Origin: Peptacetobacter hiranonis
GTDB lineage: Bacteria; Bacillota; Clostridia; Peptostreptococcales; Peptostreptococcaceae
Length of the DNA: 64,000 bases
Assembly (NCBI RefSeq): GCF_008151785.1
Contig: NZ_CP036523.1
Span: forward strand, 1,426,001-1,490,000
Direction of reading: 5' to 3'
The position numbers were made by a program, and so were the translations under genes. The notes under the pieces were generated by a model, which did no database searches, was not told where the DNA came from, and worked only from the letters and a program-made list of their open reading frames with translations. Shown here in pieces: positions 43,258-52,178 of this stretch. Position 1 is the stretch's first letter. Each line of letters starts with the position of its first letter.

Positions 43258-44205
43258 TTATTTTACTTCAGCTTTTTCTACAAGCTGTTCTACATGTTTT
43301 ATATATTTTTCATCTAATATTTTTTTCTTTATTTCTTCTTTACATTTATCTAATTCTTTTATTTCAGATTTTATATCGTTTATTTTAACTATTTCATAAC
43401 CATTGTTAGTAGCTATTAATTTAGATACATCACCTTTTTTAAGTTTAAATACTTCTCTTGTAAATAATGCATCTTTTGCATCTTTAGTGAAGTAGCCTAA
43501 ATCTCCACCTTTTTCACCAGTTTTTTTGTCATCAGAGTATTTTTTAGCAAGTGCTGCAAAATCTTCTCCTGAAGCTGCTCTTTTCTGAACTTCTTCAGCA
43601 GTTTTTTTGATTTCTTCTTTTTTCTCATCTGAAACTGCATTCTGGTTTCTATCTACTGTTGCAAATAATATGTGCGATGCGTCTACCATATCCTTTTTGA
43701 ATTCTTCTCTATGTTTAGCATAGTAAGCACTTATTTCTGCATCTGATACAGTCTGCTTTTCATTAAATGCATCTCTGTATGCGTTTATTACATTATCTTT
43801 AGCTATGAAGTTTTCTAATGCTTCTTCTGTAACTCCATTATCCTCTAAATCTTTTTTGAATTTTGGATTTTCTTTTAGAGCTTCTTTTAATTCTGATGTT
43901 CTACTATCATTATCTTCAGATTTTACAGTTATTCCATCAGCTATTGCCTGCTGATATACAACTTCACTATCTACAAGGAATGTAGCTGCATTTTTTTCTA
44001 ATTCTTCCTCTTCTTCTTTAGACATATCTTCTGCGTCTTTTCCTGTTTTATATTCATTAACAGATGTTATTATCGCCTTTGCAACTTTTAAATCATCTGC
44101 TGTTATTTCTGTATCATTTACTTTGGCTACAGTTCCCTTTGAACAAGCTGTTAGAGAAAGAACTGCTACCATACCTAAAGCTATTGCTAATTTCTTTTTA
44201 AACAT
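43258..44205 (-). CDS. PrsA-type peptidyl-prolyl isomerase lipoprotein (foldase)
   Basis: A 315-aa lipoprotein with signal peptide and lipobox LTAC (residues 18-21). Residues about 30-160 are the SurA-like chaperone arms, and about 170-275 the parvulin domain (DASHILFATVDRN, AKKYSDDKKTGEKGGDLGYF, GYEIVKI). It should assist folding of secreted proteins outside the membrane. AAGGAGG precedes ATG 44205. The deacetylase gene lies 12 bp upstream on the same strand, so these envelope genes form an operon. Confidence 0.88.
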   Translation of the reverse strand: MFKKKLAIALGMVAVLSLTACSKGTVAKVNDTEITADDLKVAKAIITSVNEYKTGKDAEDMSKEEEEELEKNAATFLVDSEVVYQQAIADGITVKSEDNDSRTSELKEALKENPKFKKDLEDNGVTEEALENFIAKDNVINAYRDAFNEKQTVSDAEISAYYAKHREEFKKDMVDASHILFATVDRNQNAVSDEKKEEIKKTAEEVQKRAASGEDFAALAKKYSDDKKTGEKGGDLGYFTKDAKDALFTREVFKLKKGDVSKLIATNNGYEIVKINDIKSEIKELDKCKEEIKKKILDEKYIKHVEQLVEKAEVK

Positions 44206-44217
44206 TTTTCTTCCTCC

Positions 44218-45102
44218 TTAGTTTAAACTTAAATTCTGTAACCAGAAGTTTTTAGGTTTTTCATTCTGTCCTACTGCTGCAAATTCGTATCCATTATCAG
44301 CATAGTATTTTACTAAAGCATCAAATGCTTCTAATGTCTGTGGTTTTTCATGCATTAATATTATTACATTGTGACCATTTCCATAAGTTTTTACTACATT
44401 CATTATCTGGGCTGCGTTTCCTCTCCAGTCGTTAGTGTCTACATTCCAGTCCCAAATTTTATATCCAGCAGCTACCATATTGTCATATGAAGCCTGTGTA
44501 GTATATGGTTTACTACCAAATGGTATTCTTATTACTTTTGAAGTTTTTCCAGTTATATCTGTATAAGTTTTAGAGCACTGGTCAAATTCTTTTTTAGCAG
44601 CATCTGGAGCTTTGTATAACTGTTTTACATCGTGAGTTACACTGTGGAATCCAGCTGTACTTGTACTATTTGCTATGTTTTTAACCTGCTGTGGGTAAGC
44701 TTTCATATTTCCATTTATCATGAAGAATGTAGCTTTAGCATTATATTTTTCAAGTATTTTTAACATCTGATCAGTATATTTTGATGGTCCATCATCTATT
44801 GTTATATATACTGTTTTTCCTGATGTTTTTTCTGGTCCTTTTTCTGCCTCTTTTGAAGTATTTTCAACCATTTCTGTAAGTGTTGTAGTTGTTAAATCTG
44901 CACTTCTTGGATTTGACTTATCATACACTTTATTACCAGCAAGTACATTGAATAGTACTGCACAAACCGCAACTATTAAAACTACTGCACCTATTATAAT
45001 TATTCTCTGCTGCTGTTTCTTTTTTCTTCTTTTAGCAGCTTTTGCAGCTGACTTCTTTTTACTCTGTGAAGTCGATTTTTTTGTTTCTTTATTATCTGTC
45101 AT
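44218..45102 (-). CDS. Membrane-anchored polysaccharide deacetylase (NodB domain)
   Basis: A 294-aa protein with a highly basic cytoplasmic N-terminus, one TM (IIIIGAVVLIVAVCAVLF) and an extracytoplasmic NodB domain. Motifs: ITIDDGPS (catalytic and metal aspartates), GFHSVTHD (metal histidines), RIPFGS, WDWNVDTNDW and LMHE. It is a metal-dependent deacetylase, probably acting on peptidoglycan GlcNAc or another wall polymer. AAGGAGG precedes ATG 45102. It is the first gene of the unit with the PrsA-like foldase. Confidence 0.88.
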   Translation of the reverse strand: MTDNKETKKSTSQSKKKSAAKAAKRRKKKQQQRIIIIGAVVLIVAVCAVLFNVLAGNKVYDKSNPRSADLTTTTLTEMVENTSKEAEKGPEKTSGKTVYITIDDGPSKYTDQMLKILEKYNAKATFFMINGNMKAYPQQVKNIANSTSTAGFHSVTHDVKQLYKAPDAAKKEFDQCSKTYTDITGKTSKVIRIPFGSKPYTTQASYDNMVAAGYKIWDWNVDTNDWRGNAAQIMNVVKTYGNGHNVIILMHEKPQTLEAFDALVKYYADNGYEFAAVGQNEKPKNFWLQNLSLN

Positions 45103-45267
45103 ACTTAATCCTCCTTAAAAAAATTACCAACAAATATTACTCAATCACACAACTTATTACATTATACTACAAAATCATCTTTATATGTATTAAACTAAAC
45201 TTTTTTCACCAAATTGTAACTCTCTCAGTTGAAAATAGATAATTTAATTATAGAAATTAACTTTTTT

Positions 45268-45295
45268 TTGTAGTATAATTAACTTACATTATAAA
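45268..45295 (+). promoter_or_regulatory. Promoter of the 65-aa gene
   Basis: TTGTAG (45268-45273), a 16-nt spacer and TATAAA (45290-45295), 16 bp before the start codon's ribosome site region. It points away from the divergent deacetylase gene. Confidence 0.45.
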
Positions 45296-45311
45296 TATAG
45301 GGGATGATTTT

Positions 45312-45509
45312 ATGTATCAGTATGACGATTATATTAATTTAGAAAATTCGTTAGATTTGCCTACCGAAATAAGGGGCAAGTGTGTTCGTGTTGTTAGCGT
45401 TTTAGAAAATCTCGAAGATATTGTGATTGTGCATAAATTCAAACTTTATGTAGTATATGTAGTAAATGAAAAGTATATAGTAGGAATAAATTCAGATTTA
45501 AATAGATAA
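45312..45509 (+). CDS. Small protein of unknown function (65 aa)
   Basis: A compact gene with its own promoter, a GGGGATGA ribosome site before ATG 45312 and a perfect terminator 60 bp after its stop, all arguing that it is real. The peptide starts MYQYDDYINLENSLDL, has a charged middle and a predicted beta-rich end (KFKLYVVYVVNEKYIVGINS). It has no TM helix and no cysteine-pair motif. I do not recognise the family. It is the only plus-strand gene between 31.1 and 53.7 kb. Confidence 0.6.
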   Translation: MYQYDDYINLENSLDLPTEIRGKCVRVVSVLENLEDIVIVHKFKLYVVYVVNEKYIVGINSDLNR

Positions 45510-45570
45510 ACGCAGTTACATATAAAATGTAGATATAATGTGTCTTTATTTAAAACTAAATAGATTATAC

Positions 45571-45600
45571 AGTACCGTTTTTAAAACGGTACTTTTTTTA
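45571..45600 (+). terminator. Terminator of the 65-aa gene
   Basis: AGTACCGTTTT pairs perfectly with AAAACGGTACT and is followed by TTTTTTT. Confidence 0.9.
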
Positions 45601-45685
45601 TATTTTACTATTTTTATAACTTTTTATTATTGATTATATTAAAATAATTTTTATTTGCTAGTTTTTCTATTTTAATACATATTAA

Positions 45686-45719
45686 AAAGAGGTTGTTACA
45701 ATTTTGTAACAACCTCTTT
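45686..45719. terminator. Perfect hairpin, likely minus-strand terminator
   Basis: AAAGAGGTTGTTACA (45686-45700) pairs perfectly with TGTAACAACCTCTTT (45705-45719) across a 4-nt loop. On the minus strand the stem ends CTCTTTTTAATATG, so it could end a transcript coming from the MarR gene about 350 bp away. The stem carries TTGTTACAA, the motif also seen upstream of marR. Confidence 0.6.
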
Positions 45720-46068
45720 ACCTTCACAATATACGAGTTCAATCAATTATATATTATTTTTTAATAATAATAAAACAATATTACCTTTATTAGCATTCAA
45801 TAGTTATAACCTTATACCTACCAAACCCGGTAATCTTATTCTTTTTCTGCTTAAATTTACTCTATTAAGTTTTTCAAAACACACAATTTCAAATTTTATA
45901 ACTTTAAGTTGACTTATTGTCAACCTATTGAGATTCTTTGTAATAATTTGTTACTATTACCCTCATTCTTTCTCTCTAAAAAATGTCCATATATTGAAAA
46001 TTAATTAATTGTATGAGTAAACTCAAATTATAATCTTTTAACTTTAATCCTATATTTATATAAGTCTA
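45720..46068. other. Gene-free stretch between the hairpin and the MarR gene
   Basis: About 350 bp with no reading frame. Visible pieces are an inverted repeat GTTGAC-N5-GTCAAC (near 45909-45925), a TTTGTAATAATTTGTTAC stretch (near 45947-45965) and an AATTTGAGTTTACTCA palindrome on the minus strand near 46010-46028. It could be a long 3' UTR or encode a small RNA on the minus strand that ends at the 45686 hairpin; nothing decides between these. Confidence 0.35.
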
Positions 46069-46530
46069 TTATTTTCTTTTCTTCTTATATATTCTCTTTT
46101 TATAGTTTTCAGTTATTGTTGTTAATACTTTTTCATATACTTCTTTTTCTTCTTCACTAACACCTTCGTATATGATTTCGTATATTTTATCCATTATTTC
46201 ATAGTATTCGTTTTTGTACTTGCATCCTTCTTCTGTTGGATAGAATAATACATTCTGAATATCTGTTCCCTGAGCTACTCTATATATTAGCCCCTGTTCT
46301 TCCATATTTGAAAGCATTATTGAAACTGTTGATTTTGCAAGATCTGTCTCCTGGCATATTCCACTGAATACAATTCCTTCTTCTTTATTCTTCCATAATA
46401 CTTCAAGAACTCTGAATTTAGATATAGATATATTTTTTATTCCTTTTTCTCTTAAAAATGCATTAAATAATCTTTCCTGAGAAAAATGTATCCCTGCTGA
46501 ATATCTTATAACATCTTCTTTTTTTAACAT
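46069..46530 (-). CDS. MarR-family transcriptional regulator
   Basis: A 153-aa regulator. The winged helix reads ISISKFRVLEVLWKN, ICQETDLAKSTVSIMLSNMEEQGLIYR and a wing NVLFYPTEEG, and C-terminal helices for dimerisation follow. ATG 46530 has GGAAGGAGAG just upstream; the longer frame to 46566 has no site. It stands alone, with long noncoding DNA on both sides and a perfect palindrome about 95 bp upstream. Its targets and ligand are unknown. Confidence 0.82.
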   Translation of the reverse strand: MLKKEDVIRYSAGIHFSQERLFNAFLREKGIKNISISKFRVLEVLWKNKEEGIVFSGICQETDLAKSTVSIMLSNMEEQGLIYRVAQGTDIQNVLFYPTEEGCKYKNEYYEIMDKIYEIIYEGVSEEEKEVYEKVLTTITENYKKRIYKKKRK

Positions 46531-46624
46531 AGTTCTCTCCTTCCTTATCGAAAAACTTTTAATCAATTTAAGTCAGTTATAGTCAAAGTGATGTAACCAT
46601 ATATCCCTAAATTTAGATTACATT

Positions 46625-46659
46625 AAATTGTTACAAAAGTAAAGATTTTGTAACAATTT
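46625..46659. promoter_or_regulatory. Perfect palindrome upstream of marR (putative operator)
   Basis: AAATTGTTACAAAA (46625-46638) and TTTTGTAACAATTT (46646-46659) are perfect 14-bp inverted arms with a 7-nt spacer. No plus-strand gene reads into it, so a terminator role is unlikely. The TTGTTACAA half-site recurs in the 45686 hairpin. MarR autoregulation is the simplest reading. The remaining DNA between 46531 and 46784 shows only a TTGACT -35-like element near 46574. Confidence 0.4.
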
Positions 46660-46783
46660 TGTTCTTATTTTTTTAATTTTTGACCAATTAAAATTTTTTG
46701 TAATTATAAAATGTCTTAAAACCATAACTTAACTCTTATTATAGTCTTTTTTATCTGTTTTTTAAAGGTAACACACTATTTTA

Positions 46784-46833
46784 ATAAAAAATACTGCCAC
46801 AGAACACCTTTAAAAGGTGTTCTTGTGACAGTA
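46784..46833 (-). terminator. Terminator of the small zinc-ribbon gene
   Basis: A long two-part stem: AGAACACCTTT with AAAGGTGTTCT inside, ACTGCCACA with TGTGACAGT outside, followed on the minus strand by TTTTTTATT. Confidence 0.8.
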
Positions 46834-46847
46834 CCTTTAACTGACAC

Positions 46848-47075
46848 CTAACGGTCGTCAGTTTTTTTGTATTCAAATTTAGCTCCACAATTAGGACAAA
46901 TTAATTCTGGCATATTTTTTTCATTTAGCGAAGCTATCGCTCCCAATGAAAAGAATGCATCTTGTCTTAGTTCTTCTAATATAAATTCTGGTACTCCTTT
47001 TTCAAATCCACAAGACTTACATTCATAATTGTATAACTTTTGTCCTTTACTCATTTCTTCTAATTCTTTTAGCAT
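46848..47075 (-). CDS. Small zinc-ribbon protein (75 aa)
   Basis: Two cysteine pairs (YECKSCGFEKG at about 18-27 and LICPNCGAKFEY at about 58-69) flank a short acidic helix region, the form of a rubredoxin-like or zinc-ribbon domain. AGGAGA precedes ATG 47075 and a strong terminator follows. I cannot name the family. It lies next to an IS91-type transposase, whose insertion may have separated it from former neighbours. Confidence 0.6.
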   Translation of the reverse strand: MLKELEEMSKGQKLYNYECKSCGFEKGVPEFILEELRQDAFFSLGAIASLNEKNMPELICPNCGAKFEYKKTDDR

Positions 47076-47162
47076 ACTATTTCTCCTAATAATTTTAATT
47101 ACACTAATTATACACTATTATTTATATTTGAGTATAGCAAAGCTAGCCTATTTAATAGACTT

Positions 47163-48437
47163 TTAAAATAATTCTTTTTGTGTTGTTGTATTCAAAGAAA
47201 TTTCTTTTTCTATAATTTCTTCGTAGATTATTCTTTTATAATTTGATTTATCTAGTACATTATATATTAATCCATATTTATAATGCCATATTTCCCATAG
47301 AATCATGTCTTTTCCACACTTTTTACAAATATAAGGATTTACTCCAAATGATTCTATCAATCTATCTTTAAAATTTTTCTTTACTGTATTCTTCTTTTTT
47401 ATCAGCTTAGATATATTTCTGTGTCTCATAAAATTATATAATTTCAATATTTCTATGCTTAATTTATTTTTTACTCTTGAATATAGACCGTATCTTCTTG
47501 CAACTCTAAAACCCTTCGGGTGAATATGTTGGGTTATTTTACCTATAAATTCTAATACATTTACAGTTATTTCTCTTTTTCCCTTAGGTTTTTTGTTTTC
47601 ATACCAGTAAGTTACATTTTTCCCATCGTAATTAATTATTCTATACTCAGCGATAGCTGGTCTAGCCAAATATCTACCTATATATTGAGTTGCCTGTTTT
47701 ATATTAGTTAAACGTCTTTCTGCATTTACATAGAATTCTTTCTTATATAACTTATTTATCAAATTTCTAGTTTTTCTATCTCTAAAGTTGTTTTTTATTA
47801 TATCTAGTACCAACTTTCGCCATACTTTTTTCATATATGTATACGGTATGAAATCTAATTTTTTAAACCACTTATTATTTCTATCTATTCCACCTTCGGT
47901 GTATAAGGCATGTATGTGAGGATTCCATTTTAAATCTCCACCAAAAGTGTGTACTACAGCAATTACCCCTAATTCATAATCTCCATTTGTTTTCTTTTTA
48001 TGAAAACTATCTAATACCTTATATGTAGCATCTTGTAAATCTTTTAAAAGCTCTCGCTTTCTGTAGAAATAGACTCTTAACTCCTCTGGAATTGTGAAAA
48101 CTGCATGTCTATGAGAAACATCAAGAATATTTTCTACCTGTTTTTCTGCCCATTCCATAGAATATTTTCTTCCACACTTTGTGCAAAACTTACTTTTACA
48201 AGTGAACCCTTGAATATACTCCTCTCCACAGTCTATACATTTATGTTTTATATATCCTTTTTCTATATTTCCACAATTTAAAGCCTTTATTACAGTATTT
48301 TCTATCTGATCCCTCATTTCTCTTCTAACTTTATTCCAATATTTTAGTTTGAATTCTTCAAAGTGATTTTTTAATATTTTCTTAATGATTTTTTCATCTT
48401 TTTGTTTTTTCAATACATTCATATTACTATTGTACAT
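47163..48437 (-). mobile_element. IS91-family (HUH) transposase gene of an insertion sequence
   Basis: A 424-aa transposase. The N-terminal part has a zinc-binding region (CIDCGEEYIQGFTCKSKFC then CGRKYS) as in IS91. The central HUH nuclease core is WNPHIHALYTEGG, and the downstream tyrosine region is QATQYIGRYLARPAIAEYRI. IS91-type elements move by single-strand, rolling-circle-like transposition and lack terminal inverted repeats, so I cannot fix the element's ends. It sits right after the NfnAB terminator. No accessory gene is carried. The frame appears intact. Confidence 0.82.
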
Positions 48438-48479
48438 AAGTTTTCCACAGTTTTAAATTATTATAATTTCCTTAGGAAT

Positions 48480-48517
48480 AAAAAAATACAGTGGTTAAAA
48501 AATCTAACCACTGTATC
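48480..48517 (-). terminator. NfnAB gene terminator
   Basis: On the minus strand ATACAGTGGTTA pairs with TAACCACTGTAT and is followed by TTTTTTA. Confidence 0.85.
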
Positions 48518-48577
48518 TTTCGATTTAAACTAATAACTTTTTTGTATTATTTTTAATTTATAATATTTTTTAGCATA

Positions 48578-50860
48578 TTAATCATTTGCATGTTTTTCTT
48601 TTAAGTATTTATCTATAGAAGCTGCTGCTGTTTTTCCAGCACCCATAGCAGATATTACTGTTGCAGCACCTGTTACTGCATCCCCACCTGCATATACACC
48701 TTCTTTAGAAGTCTGTTCATCTTCATTAACTACTATACATTTCTTTCTGTTTACATCTAGTCCTTTAGTTGTTGAAGATATTAATGGATTTGGTCTTGTT
48801 CCAAGAGCCATTATAACTGTATCTGCTTCCATTTCAAATTCAGAACCTGGTATTTCTATAGGTCTTCTTCTTCCTGATTCATCAGGTTCACCTAATTCCA
48901 TCTTAACGCATACCATACCTCTTATAGAACCATCTTCATTTACTAATATTTCTTTTGGATTAGTTAATGTATGGAAGATTATTCCCTCTTCTTTAGCATG
49001 GTGTACTTCTTCTGCTCTTGCTGGAAGCTCTTTATCACTTCTTCTATATACTATAGAAGCTTCTGATCCTAATCTAAGTGCAGTTCTAGCTGCATCCATT
49101 GCAACGTTTCCTCCACCAACTATAGCCGCTTTCTTACCTATATTTATAGGAGTATCGTAAGAATCATCGTAAGCTTTCATTAAGTTTACTCTTGTTAAGT
49201 ATTCATTTGCAGAAAGAACACCGTTAGCATTTTCTCCTGGTATTCCCATAAATGTTGGAAGTCCTGCTCCTGAACCTATAAATATAGCTTCAAAGCCTTC
49301 ATTTTCTATTAATTCGTCTACTGTTATAGTTCTACCTATAACAACGTTAGTTTCTATTTTAACACCTAGTTTTTTGATGTTGTTTATTTCTGACTGAACA
49401 ACTTTCTGTTTTGGAAGTCTAAATTCTGGTATTCCATAAGTTAAAACTCCACCAGCTTCATGGAATGCTTCAAATATTGTAACATCATATCCTTTTTTAG
49501 CTAAGTCACCAGCACAAGCAAGACCTGAAGGTCCACTACCTACTACTGCAACTTTTATTCCATTTGATTCTTCTTCTACACCAAAACTAACTCCATTTTC
49601 TCTAGACCAGTCACCAACAAATCTTTCAAGTTTTCCTATTGCTAGTGGGTCATTTTTTATACCTACTACACACTGACCTTCACACTGGCTTTCCTGTGGA
49701 CATACACGACCACAAACAGATGGAAGTGAGCTTGATATAGATATTACTTTTGCAGCACCTTCTATATCTCCATCTTTAACTTTAGATATAAATGCTGGTA
49801 TGTTTATTTTTACTGGACATCCCTTAACACATCTAGGATTCTTACAGTTTAGACATCTTTCAGCTTCTCTCATTGCTTCTTCTTTATTATATCCTAAGCA
49901 AACTTCTTCAAAGTTTTTAGCTCTTTCTTTTGGATCCTGTTCTCTTACTGGAACTCTTATTGATTTTTTCTTATCTTCCTGACATCCACATCCACCATGG
50001 CTGTGAGTATCTCCTTCTTCTATTTTTAATATAGCTCTACCTTCAGGAGTTTTGAACATTGTCTGTCTTCTCATAGCTTCGTCGAAATCTACAAGATGTC
50101 CATCAAATTCTGGTCCATCACAGCAAGCAAATTTAACTTCATCACCAACAGTAACACGACATGCACCACACATACCTGTACCATCAACCATTATAGTATT
50201 TAAACTTACTGTAGTTGGTATATTAAGTTCTTTAGTAAGCATACACATAAATTTCATCATTATCATTGGACCGATAACTATTGCTCTAGTGTATTTTTTA
50301 CCTTTATTATCTATTAAGTCTTTTAAACAATCTGTAACTCTTCCGTTAAATCCATAAGAGCCATCATCAGTAGACACATAAACATCTCTAGCTATTTTTT
50401 TCATTTCATCTTCTAATATTATAAGGTCTTTAGATCTAGCACCTATGATAACATCACAGTCTATACCATGTTCTTTTAACCATTTAACCTGTGGATAAAC
50501 TGGAGCTGCTCCTACACCACCGGCCACGAATATGATATTTTCTTTTTTAAGATCTTCTATATCTTCATATATAAATTCACTTGGATTTCCTAGAGGACCA
50601 ACAAAGTCATTAACGAAATCGTTTTCCTCAATCTCAGCAAGTTTTATTGTTGATGCCCCAACAGTCTGTAGCACTATTTTAACTGTACCCTTTTCTTTAT
50701 CATAGTCAGCTATTGTTAGAGGAACACGTTCACCCTTCTCATCTATTTTGATGATTATAAACTGACCAGGGTTTGCTGCCTTAGCAACTCTAGGAGCTTC
50801 AATTTCCATTGCAAAAATCTTGTCTGTTAAGCGTTCTTTTTTTACTATTCTAAAACTCAT
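48578..50860 (-). CDS. NfnA-NfnB fusion: NADH-dependent ferredoxin:NADP+ oxidoreductase
   Basis: A 760-aa flavoprotein in two parts. Residues 1 to about 290 match NfnA: FAD and NAD(P) domains (GQFIIIKI, AGGVGAAPVYPQ) and a [2Fe-2S] site (DGTGMCGACRVTVGD, FACCDGPEFDGH). From about 310, NfnB/GltB-small-subunit-like sequence follows: two [4Fe-4S] cysteine groups (CLNCKNPRCVKGCPV, CGRVCPQESQCEGQC) and two dinucleotide folds (VVGSGPSGLACAGDLA, AIVGGGNVAMDAARTA). It balances NADH, ferredoxin and NADPH by electron bifurcation. The enzyme is usually two proteins; a fused form is known in some clostridia. AGGAGA precedes ATG 50860. Confidence 0.88.
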   Translation of the reverse strand: MSFRIVKKERLTDKIFAMEIEAPRVAKAANPGQFIIIKIDEKGERVPLTIADYDKEKGTVKIVLQTVGASTIKLAEIEENDFVNDFVGPLGNPSEFIYEDIEDLKKENIIFVAGGVGAAPVYPQVKWLKEHGIDCDVIIGARSKDLIILEDEMKKIARDVYVSTDDGSYGFNGRVTDCLKDLIDNKGKKYTRAIVIGPMIMMKFMCMLTKELNIPTTVSLNTIMVDGTGMCGACRVTVGDEVKFACCDGPEFDGHLVDFDEAMRRQTMFKTPEGRAILKIEEGDTHSHGGCGCQEDKKKSIRVPVREQDPKERAKNFEEVCLGYNKEEAMREAERCLNCKNPRCVKGCPVKINIPAFISKVKDGDIEGAAKVISISSSLPSVCGRVCPQESQCEGQCVVGIKNDPLAIGKLERFVGDWSRENGVSFGVEEESNGIKVAVVGSGPSGLACAGDLAKKGYDVTIFEAFHEAGGVLTYGIPEFRLPKQKVVQSEINNIKKLGVKIETNVVIGRTITVDELIENEGFEAIFIGSGAGLPTFMGIPGENANGVLSANEYLTRVNLMKAYDDSYDTPINIGKKAAIVGGGNVAMDAARTALRLGSEASIVYRRSDKELPARAEEVHHAKEEGIIFHTLTNPKEILVNEDGSIRGMVCVKMELGEPDESGRRRPIEIPGSEFEMEADTVIMALGTRPNPLISSTTKGLDVNRKKCIVVNEDEQTSKEGVYAGGDAVTGAATVISAMGAGKTAAASIDKYLKEKHAND

Positions 50861-51352
50861 ATCACATTCTCCTATCTTTATTAAAAGAGTAAAATTTATA
50901 CCTTTTCATAAAATTCGTAAAATTTTATGAATTATAAATCTTCTAGTTCTTATTTTTAATTATACTATATTTTTGTTCATAATGATAGTAATTATATCTT
51001 AACAATCTTTTAGATATTTATTTTTTTATATGTATTTATGCGTTTTTTTAACAATCTATATTGCACACTTTTAATTTATTTTTTCTCAGAAAATTTACAA
51101 AACAATTGAAATCTAGGCATTTTTATGTGATAACTCAGTATTTATTTTCGTTAATTTTTTATTTTTCTTTCTGTTTTATTATTATATTTTTTTATCATTA
51201 TATTGAATTATCATAAAAAAGTTTTTTGATTCTCTGTCGTACAAAATTATTTTTCTGAATATTTTTACACTTTTAAAGGTGTTAAAACCTTGTCATAGCC
51301 TAATTTCAATATATTTTTAACATTCTGTATTGTATTCTGTACCTGTTAACAC
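50861..51352. other. Long AT-rich region upstream of nfnAB
   Basis: About 490 bp without a gene. On the minus strand a perfect inverted repeat CATAAAATT-N5-AATTTTATG (50907-50929) lies between a TATAAT (near 50958) and the nfnAB start, and could be a leader hairpin or operator. Two TTGTTAA half-sites (near 50998 and 51050) resemble half of a Rex box, which would suit a redox enzyme, but neither is a full palindrome. Nothing else is recognised. Confidence 0.35.
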
Positions 51353-51404
51353 AAAAAATAAAAACGGTTTAAAGCTTTGATAAATTTAAAACTTCAAACC
51401 GTTT
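51353..51404 (-). terminator. Terminator of the GntR-ABC operon
   Basis: On the minus strand AAACGGTTTGAAG pairs with CTTTAAACCGTTT, followed by TTATTTTTTG. Confidence 0.8.
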
Positions 51405-51439
51405 CATAAGTTTACAAAATGTACTATAATCTTAAAATA

Positions 51440-52177
51440 CTATTCATCTATTCTAAGAAATTTCTTTTTAGAGTATTCTTTTATAGGTGCTTTTCTCATA
51501 ATTAACCAGTAAATAGTATACATTAATAGAGTAAATATAACAGTTAATATAACTTCATAGTTTTCTAAAGCAATTTCAATATAGTATAATATTTTATACC
51601 CTAGTGCCTGTATAAAACTACTTGGACTTACACCAAACAGTACTACTATTGATGCTAATACAGTAATTCCTATCATCATTTTTATTCCACCAAATCTATA
51701 GAATAATGCTCCTAAAACAAGCCCTGCAGAAGACTGAATTATTATCAATCCTAAATACTCCATAATATCTAATCTTTTATATACTAGTGGGATTGGGCTT
51801 ATTGCTTGCATTAAGTTCTCTGCTCCTATTAGAAGTATTGAGAATATAATCATACTAACAATTGTAAATTCTATTAAAGATATTGTTGATGCAACTATTA
51901 TAGATTTTCTATCTGCTCTCATATTCATCATTGTACTAAATTCTACTGTCGAAAGTAATATTCCATATACCATAGCCACTCCGGACATACTACCATACAT
52001 AGAGCTAAATGATACTCCACCAGCTTTTGTAGCAGCTCCACCTTGCACTGAGTCTAAGTATATATAGCTCATAACAAATCCAATTCCTAGTATTAATAAC
52101 ATTACAGTTGTTACTACTATGAAGTATGTCTTCATGTTTATCTTCAAATAATTTAAGTAAGGTTTTAATGCTGTCAT
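51440..52177 (-). CDS. ABC transporter permease of a YtrA-type GntR operon
   Basis: A 245-aa membrane protein with six hydrophobic segments and a basic end (RKAPIKEYSKKKFLRI). No recognisable motif, but operon order (GntR regulator, ATPase, permease with single-base gaps) is that of YtrA-like operons responding to cell-wall antibiotics. Its start ATG 52177 overlaps the ribosome-binding region at the ATPase end, so translation is coupled. Confidence 0.7.
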   Translation of the reverse strand: MTALKPYLNYLKINMKTYFIVVTTVMLLILGIGFVMSYIYLDSVQGGAATKAGGVSFSSMYGSMSGVAMVYGILLSTVEFSTMMNMRADRKSIIVASTISLIEFTIVSMIIFSILLIGAENLMQAISPIPLVYKRLDIMEYLGLIIIQSSAGLVLGALFYRFGGIKMMIGITVLASIVVLFGVSPSSFIQALGYKILYYIEIALENYEVILTVIFTLLMYTIYWLIMRKAPIKEYSKKKFLRIDE

Positions 52178-52178
52178 C

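Noticed and set aside
50990-51060. Rex operator upstream of nfnAB
   Set aside because: Only TTGTTAA half-sites, not a full TTGTTAA-N4-TTAACAA palindrome; likely by chance in AT-rich DNA.
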